In this document: positions 36,501 through 46,268 of the stretch, one piece after another
Layout of the letters: each line of letters opens with the position of its first letter
How positions within the stretch are numbered: the stretch's first letter is position 1
Assembly: GCF_932274485.2 (NCBI RefSeq)
Contig: NC_065882.2
Location: 61,975,431 to 62,039,430 of the forward strand
DNA length: 64,000 nucleotides
From: Patella vulgata
Taxonomy: Eukaryota; Mollusca; Gastropoda; Patellidae
Direction of reading: 5' to 3'
The notes under the pieces: generated by a model
The model's input: the letters and a program-made list of their open reading frames with translations, nothing else
What the model was told of the DNA's origin: nothing
Databases searched by the model: none
Made by a program: the position numbers and the translations under genes

Positions 36501-37443
36501 TTCATAATTTTTGGCGAAAACAGACATGAATTATGGTGAGAGCTTACTAAAGTGACACCACTGTCCATAGATTCCTGTGACCAGGGCTAACAAAAACTTG
36601 AAATGATCAATACCTTTAAACATTTTTACCAGATGATTGTGAAGAAATTTGATAGGCCAAGAGTAATGTCATGGATTTGACATTGAAGTCAATGAAGGGA
36701 ATTGCTGATTCCTGATATACACAGTGTTATCACCACCCTTGGCGGGTCATTCAAAGAGCATTGGTACAAATATCACATTATGTTTATCAGTGTATTTCGA
36801 CAATATATTTAGATAGATAAAATTATAATTTATGAGACATCTGTGGCCTGTTATTTTATGATTAAGATAAGTATAGTAGGTATATTATAGACAATGACAG
36901 AAATAGGCTACATATATTCATATGACTATGACACACCGTTCATCTCGATTAAGTATTGTGTTTGTTGCTTTAAATTACTGGTTGTAAAATGAGGACCAAA
37001 CCATGGAGGCACATACGATAAGGTTGTTATGATAACGTGGCTAAAACGTCTTTGAGCAGTTGCCCCCTCTTTTCTAAAGGAGGATGGGAGGGGGATATGT
37101 CTTCATTAGAATTGGAACACCTCTTGGGATTAACCATTGTATCCTAATACAGACACGAAACCGAGTATATTATACGAACATACGAAACGTAAATACAAAT
37201 GTCAAAACTGTTTTAATATAACCTGTAACGAATTGTACTTTTAGTCAACTTTGCCGTGGTTTTTTCCTTAAAAAGGTAAAAGTAAGCACAAATTCACACA
37301 CCACGCCTATTTCATTGGTGAGTGACGTGTGAAATATATTTGAGCACATTCTACCATTTGATTTTGTAATTTGACTGTCAGTTAAGAATGGCTGTATTTG
37401 ACATTCAGATATTAGTAATTCTTCACCTGATCACTCTTTTGTA
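33538..37443. other. Long non-coding interval
   Basis: About 3.9 kb without a supported gene on either strand. A degenerate 130-bp tandem pair lies at 34113-34380. A 78-codon frame at 35954 has no motif or splice context. Confidence 0.45.
34113..34380. repeat. Degenerate tandem pair, period about 130 bp
   Basis: The two halves align through 'atatggaa(c/t)aac..tttatcaacgcc', 'ctattttaattt' and 'aagggc.acatcgc.tagrca.cagcta'. Confidence 0.6.
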
Positions 37444-37468
37444 GGATTCAGACCAATAACAAAGAAAC

Positions 37469-38836
37469 ATGCTCAAGTTTATGAAAGAAAGTGGAAAATC
37501 ATCAGGAAATAAACAAGACCGAATAGCTGTATGGTCTCAGACGACAAGTTATCCTGGAGTACCCGGTTTACATAGTGAAGTTGGTCGAGGGGCGCACGCC
37601 CGAAATTCAAACGCTGATAACGAATTAAAAAGCACGGTTTCTGCCATGGAGTCGATTCACAAAAAGGAAATCAAAAAATTGGATTTCTCAAAAAAACATG
37701 TCGAAAGTTCCATGGTTGCTTACAGTGAAAAGATGCGACGCATTTCAACAGACAAATTTGTTGAGCGATTAAAGTTTGAACAAGAAGAAGAAAATTCGAA
37801 ACGGTGGACAAATATAACCAAACTTTATGACGAGGCGATAAAAACCGTTTCATCTGAGATAAATTACACGCACGCAATAGATCGTGTTCATAGTATTTCC
37901 TTTTCTTACCCACGAAATCCAACGCCTCCTAAACGTAAAGCCAGTCAACAGGAGAGGCTTGCTAGTTTCGTACAGACAGATGACGATATTCCTTCTGTCG
38001 AGTCTAAATGCATTGAATATAAACCTGAACTAGAAACCGCCAAGCGAACGCGCAAAAGAGCCACTGTATTCGCCCCACATGTGTTAACTCAAAATTGTGA
38101 CAAACTGCCTCCGATAAACATACGACCAGATATGAACAAATCTGTTGAATTACAAGACATCATTCTGAAAGAGGAAATTGTTCGTGATTCACATGACAAA
38201 TCATTAAGCGATTTACCGAGAAGCAGCACACCTAAGAAAATGTCAGAAGTCGAATTACCAACAATCCGAACGCCGAGAAGTAGCGTTGTGATTTCTTCTT
38301 TTCCTGGATTAACAGAAGACGAAATTCAGAAATTCCACATTCCCAGCCCGGAAGAATATAGTCCTACTGATGACGGTAAGTCGAGTGATCCACCAAAAGC
38401 AGTTAGAAAATCCTCGAAAACGACCCGTAAAGAATCTCGCAACGGCAGCCATCATGATGTTCGCCTTGCCAGCTTATTAAACAATGCAAGCAAAGAGACA
38501 ACCCGTATAAGGAAAACATCAAAGGACACGCGAGACAAAACAATTAGTCAGGAACACCCAGTAGGATTTAATCCTCATAGACGAAGAAGTTTATCAATGC
38601 CAACTTCTCAGAGATGTCACAAACACTTGAAAACTAAGTGTCTTGTAGATTGTGAGGGGAATGAAATTGTGCTAAAATCCGTGTTACGTCATCGCAAAAC
38701 CAGTGACATCACATACATGGTAAAGAAATCTGTGCAGTTTCAGTTACCGGATCTGGACAAAAGCCATTTTGATTTGTATAAACATGCTAAATGTGAACAA
38801 TCGCCAAATACTATCACAATTATACGAACAGATTAA
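37469..38836 (+). CDS. Uncharacterised basic disordered protein, single coding exon, 455 aa
   Basis: I do not recognise this protein. The ATG at 37469 is the first in frame (TAA lies four codons upstream) and has A at -3. A splice acceptor (CACTCTTTTGTAG, ending 37444) just before it suggests a 5' UTR intron. The product is rich in K, R, S, T and E. It has a charged, probably helical segment at about 61-125, many S/T-P pairs (SSTPKK, RTPRSS, SPEEYSPTDD) and RRRSLSMP-like phosphorylation-type sites. There is no membrane segment or signal peptide. Residues 80-90 read SSMVAYSEKMR, close to TSMLAYSEKLR in the gene at 42289-43401, which faces it 3.5 kb away. DKLPPINI near residue 211 recalls ILPPIPSI there. 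A canonical AATAAA is at 38974-38979. Cytosolic or nuclear location is a guess from composition. Confidence 0.78.
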   Translation: MLKFMKESGKSSGNKQDRIAVWSQTTSYPGVPGLHSEVGRGAHARNSNADNELKSTVSAMESIHKKEIKKLDFSKKHVESSMVAYSEKMRRISTDKFVERLKFEQEEENSKRWTNITKLYDEAIKTVSSEINYTHAIDRVHSISFSYPRNPTPPKRKASQQERLASFVQTDDDIPSVESKCIEYKPELETAKRTRKRATVFAPHVLTQNCDKLPPINIRPDMNKSVELQDIILKEEIVRDSHDKSLSDLPRSSTPKKMSEVELPTIRTPRSSVVISSFPGLTEDEIQKFHIPSPEEYSPTDDGKSSDPPKAVRKSSKTTRKESRNGSHHDVRLASLLNNASKETTRIRKTSKDTRDKTISQEHPVGFNPHRRRSLSMPTSQRCHKHLKTKCLVDCEGNEIVLKSVLRHRKTSDITYMVKKSVQFQLPDLDKSHFDLYKHAKCEQSPNTITIIRTD

Positions 38837-40289
38837 GATATAGATGTATGTGTATCAAAACTAAATCTGTATTCATAGAACGAAAATTCAAATCAAAAAT
38901 TCTACGGGAGAAAAGCAATCTATGAGCTACCTCTAATCCTAGATTAACTCGTTCTGACTCTTCCACTGCATCCAATAAATGTATAATTAATGTGGACAAA
39001 GAATACGAATAATTACGACTAATCTGAACTAAAGACAGTCTGAAAACAATTTTAAAACAAACTAAATTTTGACCGTCTAGTAATGTATGTTACCACATTA
39101 TAAACTGATTTGTTCAAAACTGTTTTCTTCCGTACCTTAGCATTGAAACCACACAACCGATCGTGGCATACACCAGAACAATACACTGTCTGGGAAATGC
39201 ACCTTGTTTCGTGTTTTGCGCTTGTGGGTTACTCCCCCTCCGAAACTCCCATTCGAAAGATTCTTTGCATTTTGAGGGAAGCCATATCATTGCAGGTTAT
39301 GGATGCTCACAATCGCCCCCCTTATCGTTTCTTATTATTGTTCACTACTTGCAATGGGGGATGGGTGTGTCCTCGGTTTTGTCTTCTGCGTGGTTTCAGT
39401 TTTGTGTGGTGCTGTTCTCTTGAACTTACTATGGAATTTGTATGGTTCGGCTGATTAAAGGCCAGCTTGTTCAAGATTTATTATTAGGCAAATAGAATGT
39501 ATCAAGGCAAAACACACGAGCGTTTATCAATATTTACATTATAGATACGCGCCCTTTTTGATATGGTTCCTGGGTTTACTTCTTGGCAAATGTGTTTTAT
39601 ATACATATTTCAGATCCGTTGGTTGTATTACGACTCGCAGTTCTATCTGATATGGCGTACATTTTGAATGGCATACATTAGTGGAAATTTGGTTAATATA
39701 CGTCTTATGGCTCAAACATCTTTAAATATGAAAATCAACGGTTTCGGGTGGAACAATATTTTAATCAAATATTTATATTAAAAATTTCAAAATACCGGAA
39801 CTCAAATTCAAATTAGCTATTTCACACGTGTCAATTTATCGGATTCAGGGGATTTCCTTTAACATGTGAAATCGGACACGGTGCTTCGATTTAATCACAC
39901 CGATGCTTTCATTTTACTCAAATTAAAAACGTCATTTTCAAAATACTAATACCTTCGATCAACTTTGACATGTTGGCTTACGTGATAACACACGAGTAAA
40001 AAATACGAATGGCGACATCTTTTCTGTTCAAATTCAATAATATGAGCTTTAATAAAATATAACAAGAACAACGCTAACGCGGCAATATACGTCCACATTC
40101 CTGCTTTCATTAATATGGTATTAATGAAATATACAATGGCTACAACGACTGTAATATGAAAATAGGCAAAGAAAGCTATGTGTTGGGTTTGTTTTACCAA
40201 AATTTACAGACTGGGGGTTGGCGATGAATCAATATTAATAGGTACATCCCAGTTATTGAAATCTGTTCATAATTGCAACCTGTAGAGTA
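38837..40289. other. Non-coding, no feature seen
   Basis: This contains the 3' UTR and poly(A) signal of the gene ending at 38836. Frames at 39110-39454 overlap and show no gene-like composition. Confidence 0.45.
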
Positions 40290-41150
40290 TTTACAGACAA
40301 AAAATTAACAAATAAAAGGGGGTGTGACACCACCACTTGGGGCCGGGACATGCACCAAAATAAAAAGTTATTATCCTCGCGGTATAAGGAATAAATATGC
40401 AAAGTTCCATGATTATCCATTCAGAATTCCAGTCTGTAGACAAAAACACCAAAATTGGGCGTGGCTCTGCTCTGGGGGTTGGACATGGACCAATATAAAT
40501 AGATACAACGCTATGATGAATCATGTCGAATTGGATCCAAATCTGTTAATAATTGCAACTTGCAGATTATTCATTATTAAATATTATTTTAAAAAAGTGG
40601 GTGTGGCACCACCGAAGGGTGGGGGCGTATCATGTGCCAATGTATTAAAATCCATAGTTGCTGTCCAAGATTACCACGTTCCAAGATAACCCATGTATAC
40701 GATAAACACATGTATACGATAAACACATTGGGCTGTAAGGAATACAAATGTCAAGTTCCAGGACGATGCATTAAGAATTGTGGCCTGTAGGCAACACATG
40801 GATACGCAAAGATAAAATGGGGTTTGCCTCTGCCCCTGGGGATCTGGCATTCACCAAAAACAATAGGGATAGTTCATAGGGTATAAGGAACGGGCATAAA
40901 ATGTTTCAAAAGGCGACACACAGACACAAGCAAACGTTAGGTGTGGCTCTGTCCCAGGGGGTCGGACGTGCACCAAAAATAAAAGAGGTTACCCCTATGG
41001 TATAAGGAATTAGTATGATGATCCAGAATTGTGGCCTGTATACGATTAACACAAAATATGGGCGTGGCTCTGCCCCTGGGGGTCGGGCATTCAACAAAAA
41101 ACAATAGGGATCATCCTTAGGGTATAAGTATGCAAAGTTTCAAAGCGATC
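40290..41150 (+). repeat. Degenerate tandem repeat array, about six units
   Basis: Units share 'gggcgtggctctgccccnggggg', then '(g/t)cgggcatncaccaaaa' and 'agggtataaggaat'. They start at about 40324, 40454, 40596, 40828, 40938 and 41058. Spacing ranges from about 110 to 230 bp, so the array is old or interrupted. Confidence 0.75.
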
Positions 41151-41155
41151 AGTTA

Positions 41156-41194
41156 ACACACAGACACACACTCACACACACGCACACACACAGG
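41156..41194. repeat. CA microsatellite
   Basis: Interrupted (CA)n tract. Confidence 0.9.
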
Positions 41195-41942
41195 CTTACA
41201 GGAGCGACAGCAATATACGTCCATCTGGTTCCACTGACTAGGCGAGACCAGAGTATATATAAGTCTCTGTACGAGACCATGCCGGTAAATGATAGCTTTT
41301 GTGGACCCTGGGTAAACACTACTCTTGGTCACGTGAAAACGTGAGATCGGAATCGAGCAAACACACATATAAAGGGAGATAACAAGGTTTTTAATGTGAC
41401 TTAAAAAATGGTCATTCAGGACTATCTCGTCCATCTCGTCCATTATTCTTTCAAAAACGCTAAACAACAAAACAAATGAAACACAAAATATATTAACAGC
41501 GGTTCCAGATATAAAATGAACTACATGCAGACAAAGGATGCAATTACTGTTTGTTTATCACCCAATAATACATTCTACAGTAGATATCGCCTGTGTGATA
41601 TATTCATAATCTACTGCGATATCTCCTTAGGAGATATCGCTTTACATGAATTTGATTGGTCAGTTGAAAAGGAACTACTTTTTTTTTATTTTCAAAGAAC
41701 AGTTCATTTATTAAAAGTAACATTTTTTTTTATTAAAAATGAACTATTATTATTCAATTGATCTTGATGGAAACACTGGGTCAATATAAAGGACTTTGCA
41801 ATGGTTGAATTGCTGTCAATAAATGATGTATCACTACGCCGTAATGTTCAGTAAAAGTGAAATCTACAGCAAAGAATTATATTTATCTATTTGTGCATGT
41901 AAGAAGGGATTGGGTGATAAATAAAATCTCCTACTCGTCTTT

Positions 41943-42071
41943 TTTGATATCAAAAAATATCAACACTCGTTGATAAAGTAAAAAAAACAACTCGGCAGAG
42001 CCTCGTTTTTTGTTACTTTATCAACTTGTGTTGATATTTTTTGATATCAAACAAGACTGGTAGGAGATTCT
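41943..42071. mobile_element. Palindromic MITE, about 129 bp
   Basis: The arms AATCTCCTACTCGTC and 'gac..ggtaggagatt' lie at the ends. TTTTTTGATATCAAAAAATA and its mirror, and 'gataaagtaaaaaa' and its mirror, lie inside. Nearly the whole element folds on itself. A remnant of the same family is at 52505-52575. Confidence 0.75.
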
Positions 42072-42288
42072 CTATATATTCAAGACGTTTTCCTGATGTC
42101 GTTTCAAAATGTATGGCTTCGAGCTTGAACCAGGGATAGTCTACAGCACGGTAATAAGGAATTGGGAAATATATATATACATCATATTGGCCTCTTCGTA
42201 GTGTTTCGGGGCGTTTTGTTAAAAAGGGTAGACATGAATTGCTTGCTTGCTATATTTTGTTTGTATTAAAATCAGAAGTTCAATGTCG

Positions 42289-43401
42289 TTAGCTTAACTT
42301 CCCGTCAACTTGGTCTTCTGGGTAATCTCGTAAAAATATTAACCTTTTCGCTTTCTTTTGATGTTTAGATTTAACAAATTTCGAGTCAGGATGGCTTTGT
42401 CGCTTAGATGGATCGTCCCGGAGTTCATTTAATAATTGTTTTTGACGAGGTGAATACTGAACAGTGTTATTTATATGAATCAATATTTGTTGAGGATTTA
42501 CTAATTCACGGTCTGGTTTATCCAAAGTTGTTAAATCTGGGAGAATTTTATTTTTCACATGATTGTCTTCACTCACTGACCCTTCACCTCTCGGCTGACT
42601 AATACTCGGGTTAATCGATTCATTTTCAGTAACATCACTGTTCGAAAGTGTTGTGTCGTCTTCTGGAATATCGTGTAAAAATGACGGTTTCAGTTGCATC
42701 CTTTTTGCTCTTTTAGGTCTTCTATAAACAGGAATTACTAGATTATCGGTACCATCATTTCCGAAGTCTCCACTATTCTGTCTTTGCCTAGGTAATGATA
42801 CGTGAAGCTGCTTCTTAAAGTTATTTGATCTATTAATAGATGGAATGGGTGGTAAAATGTTTGAGCGAAGATAGTCCGTTACTTTCGATTTCGGATTCTG
42901 TTCACTAAAGGGGTCGCCTCTAATACTATAACCAACGATATCAGTGTTGCCTGTCGCACTAACAAAGCTTATTTTCGATCCCCTCTCTGGTATATCAGTA
43001 AATTGTGAAGATGTTCCAGGAAGCGACAATCGTGGTGACGTAAACAGCATGCGATCAAACTCATCTCCATCTAAAGATCGAGCTTTTCGACCGGTTAGTT
43101 CCACCAATGATAAGGATTTTCGATGTTGAACTTTTGGTTCTATGCGGTTGAATTTTGGGATATGTTTGGCACGAACTTGCAAATAATCGGCCTTGCTGTC
43201 ATTTAATCCTCTTCCGCGTGCTTCCTTGAATGTTCGTAATTTTTCAGAATAGGCCAGCATTGATGTGTCGCTTTCTTTAGACGACAGTCGGGATAAGTGT
43301 ATATTAAAACTTTTACTAGAATTATCATATTTTTTAGAAGTTGGAAGTATGGTTCCTCGCTTTGACGACATAGCAACGAGTGAACAAGTATTTAGCGCCA
43401 T
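42289..43401 (-). CDS. Uncharacterised basic disordered protein, single coding exon, 370 aa
   Basis: I do not recognise this protein. The ATG at 43401-43399 (AAGATGG, good context) follows an in-frame TAG a few codons upstream. An acceptor (GTTTTTTTCCAG, ending 43476) suggests a 5' UTR intron. The product is basic and Ser-rich, with no membrane segment. Residues 46-56 are TSMLAYSEKLR, matching SSMVAYSEKMR of the gene at 37469-38836. Further features are HRKSLSLVEL at about 93, a Pro-containing ILPPIPSINR near 181, RRPKRAKRMQLKPSF (basic cluster, possibly nuclear) near 220, and a K/R-rich tail (KSKHQKKAKR). The two genes converge across 3.5 kb that holds a repeat array and a palindromic MITE. 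A small upstream frame (43475-43392) overlaps the start. Confidence 0.78.
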   Translation of the reverse strand: MALNTCSLVAMSSKRGTILPTSKKYDNSSKSFNIHLSRLSSKESDTSMLAYSEKLRTFKEARGRGLNDSKADYLQVRAKHIPKFNRIEPKVQHRKSLSLVELTGRKARSLDGDEFDRMLFTSPRLSLPGTSSQFTDIPERGSKISFVSATGNTDIVGYSIRGDPFSEQNPKSKVTDYLRSNILPPIPSINRSNNFKKQLHVSLPRQRQNSGDFGNDGTDNLVIPVYRRPKRAKRMQLKPSFLHDIPEDDTTLSNSDVTENESINPSISQPRGEGSVSEDNHVKNKILPDLTTLDKPDRELVNPQQILIHINNTVQYSPRQKQLLNELRDDPSKRQSHPDSKFVKSKHQKKAKRLIFLRDYPEDQVDGKLS

Positions 43402-43475
43402 CTTGTATTTCTTACTCTATTGGTAGTCACATCAACTGCTCCCTGTACATTACCATCGTTTTCATCGCACATCAT

Positions 43476-45943
43476 CTGGAAAAAAACAATGCAAGTTAAC
43501 AAAATGTAGGATTTTATTAGGCGCTGGTAGTACACCTAATATTTAGTTACTAGCTTGTTTGAATAAAGTGTCTAAGACGACTTTAGTACGTTCGCATACA
43601 AGCCTTTAGTAGAGGACCAATCATGTTTGAATTTTGCACTGTGAGAGAATCTATAGGTTGGTCAGAAGTGCGCTATCGTTACTCATATATAAATATATAT
43701 TTCTCGTGTGTGCTTTAATATATCGGTCCTATGGAAAGTTGGCTTTTAAGAGCTCCATGAGGACAAAACTCACACTTTTAAAAACGAAATTATCCTTTAT
43801 TATAATGGGGAATATATAAATGACGGTTAAGATGTACATTGAAGTACCCTTTCCTTTGAATCGGTCTAAATGTAGTGGGCCAAAAGTGTTAAATTTTAAA
43901 TAGAGTCCAATGTGAGTCCATTTAATCAAAATGGATCATATCTAAGTATGGTTCAAATGTCAAATACTAAATGTCACTAAGCTTATCAAGATTACAGTTT
44001 TAGCATTATAATACCATAATACCATAATGAGCTTAAAGCAAATAAAGCGCTATGAGCATACTCTGTGTGGACTAGCGCTATATAAATGATATTATTATTA
44101 TTTATTATTATTATAAATTTGCTTCATATGGTTGATAATGTAACTTTTGTAGTTAATCGGTTTCAAAACGGGGGTTGCATTCTTTGAGATTCGAACTATG
44201 TGTTAATAAAGCTGTTATAATAGTTTCACAACCAAAAAAACAACAACTACAACCCCCCCCCCCCCCAGAAAAAAACAAAAAAAACCAATGTTGTTGGGAT
44301 GTGTTTATCGGGGGAATGAGCTGATGGGCGGATGGGTCGGAGAGTTGATTGAGGGGTCGGATTCTTGTTATTATTTGGTAATATTAAATTAATGTTGACA
44401 AAGATCATATAATTAGTTTACGAATTAAATGCAACTAGAACTCCTAAGGAATACTGACGTGTTTCGGTATGTCACGTCACGTCAGGTCACGCCTTGTCAC
44501 GTCAACAATCAAGTTACACCATGAATTACTGAGTATAGTAACATCCAATACCTAATAAAGTGCATTCTCGGTCCCCAGTGTTCTCATTCCGTTCTACTCC
44601 ACTATACAATGGGTTAATCCATAGGGTTTCCACGATTTCAAATTATCTGCCCTGGCCTTGATTGTAGCTAAAGTCAATTAAAAAACAGTTTACGAAACAG
44701 ACGTTTCACCATCGTTTTTTTTAAGGGTAGATAGCCATATTCATGCCCATTTACTGAATAATTTGTAAGTACTAGTAATCACTGGTTTATAGACATATAG
44801 CACGGCGTTTCGACAAGTATTCTCTTGTCGTTTTCAAGCTTTTTTAATGTGCTCAATCGCTAAATGCCATTCAAGGACTAAAAAGAGATGCATTAATATC
44901 TAACATTCATAGGTGACCTCTAATTCATTTATATTTAACTGTATTATCAAAATCAGATTTCAATATATGTATAACATCTATATGTTTAATTTTTGTTATT
45001 ATTATTACTATTCGTTCGTTGTCTGAAATGTTTCTGTTATGTTTATTATTATTGAACTTATACTTGGCAATGTGATTTACAATAACTTGTCTACGATGAT
45101 ACCACGTAGACGTAAAACTCTGGGAACGAACGAACGGTTCGCAATAGAACTCATGAATCTGCTTATTATATAAACTTTCGGTCTTGATTAATATAATATT
45201 ATATAATTTGTTGTTAAAAAATCATAATCTTGTCCGATAAGAGTTACTTCCCTTAGCCAACTTCCTTTTTAATTAACGATTTATGGGATTGGTCGATAAA
45301 AATAGCACAATCATCAAGGGCGGATAACTTGAAAACGCGTCCCCCATAGATAGTGGGGTAGAACGGAATGAAACCGGTGGGGATACCGAGGATGATTAAA
45401 GTGGGAAAACCTGTTATTCTTCATAACCGAGCTTTTTTATATTAATTGTTAGTAGACTTCAGGGTCATCATACATACAAAGGTCAAGGGTCATTGAAAGG
45501 TTAGGTCACCAGCTGAAAGGTTAGGTCACCAGCTGGAAGGTGAAAAGTCGAACAAAATTCAAAGTGAAACTGGAAGTAAACAAAATCGAAATCCAAAAAT
45601 CGGCTCCCTAATAATTGTTGCCATTTGGAGTAGGTTCAATACAAAAAATCGGAATTAAAATGGCGGCTGAATATCGATTTGAATGGGGTTTTTTTTGTAA
45701 AATCCAATATGGCTGCCAAGTGATTGAACATGTTATCGAACAAGGTCTTTGAAATGAAAATTAATATCTGGGGCTAAAACTACCATAACATCTCACTTTT
45801 TGTCTATTTTTAAAATGGAGAGAACTATTCATGTTCGGGAAAAATCGGAAGGCTTCGGTATTTTCCGGATGTTTTCGGAAGCCGTCACAATTTTTTTTTA
45901 ATATGCCGTTTTGAAGGTATGGATGTGTTCCTTATTCCTACCA
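43476..45943. other. Mostly non-coding interval
   Basis: No supported gene. It holds the (ATT)n tail repeat at 44030-44114, a poly-C run near 44255-44268, a short (GTCAC)n-like stretch at 44468-44500, and two adjacent 21-bp repeats (AAAGGTTAGGTCACCAGCTG) near 45495-45538. Confidence 0.45.
44030..44114 (+). repeat. Retroposon 3' tail ending in (ATT)n
   Basis: 'aaagcgctatgagcatactctgtgtgg' followed by AGCGCTATATAAATGATATT and an ATT run. I recall this arrangement as common at 3' ends of invertebrate retroposons. The 5' part is absent or unrecognisable. Confidence 0.5.
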
Positions 45944-46268
45944 AAATGAAATGAAATGGGGTTTAACGTCCTACTGTTCTGCTCCTATACTGGGCTAATG
46001 AAGACGGGCATACGCCATACAGTGTGCTATGAGGGAAATTTTGCCCGGGCAGCGGCACTATCGCCTACTCTTATATCGAATTCCAACTGCCAGGGGATCT
46101 TTTACGTGCATTCCAATATATACACGGGACCTCGGTTTTTCGTCTCATCCGAAGGACGAGACAGCTGTCCTTGTCAGGCCCTCCGTTCTGCACCACTGAC
46201 AAGGGGAAACCACGTCGGAAAATCTGGCTAGCGAGCCAGCGTCTTAACCACCTAACCACCTAACCACT
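45944..46268 (-). repeat. SINE-A, near full length
   Basis: Best body copy in the window. On the minus strand it runs from the box A side ('ggttaggtggttaagacgctggctcgctagcc') through 'aacggagggcctgacaagg', 'ggtcccgtgtata' and 'ggcagttggaattcgatataagagtagg' to the tail AGGACGTTAAACCCCATTTC plus ATTTC repeats. Box B is deleted in this copy. Confidence 0.85.

Noticed and set aside
40290-41150. CRISPR-like array
   Set aside because: Units are long, diverged and unevenly spaced with no unique spacers, and the surrounding DNA is eukaryotic.
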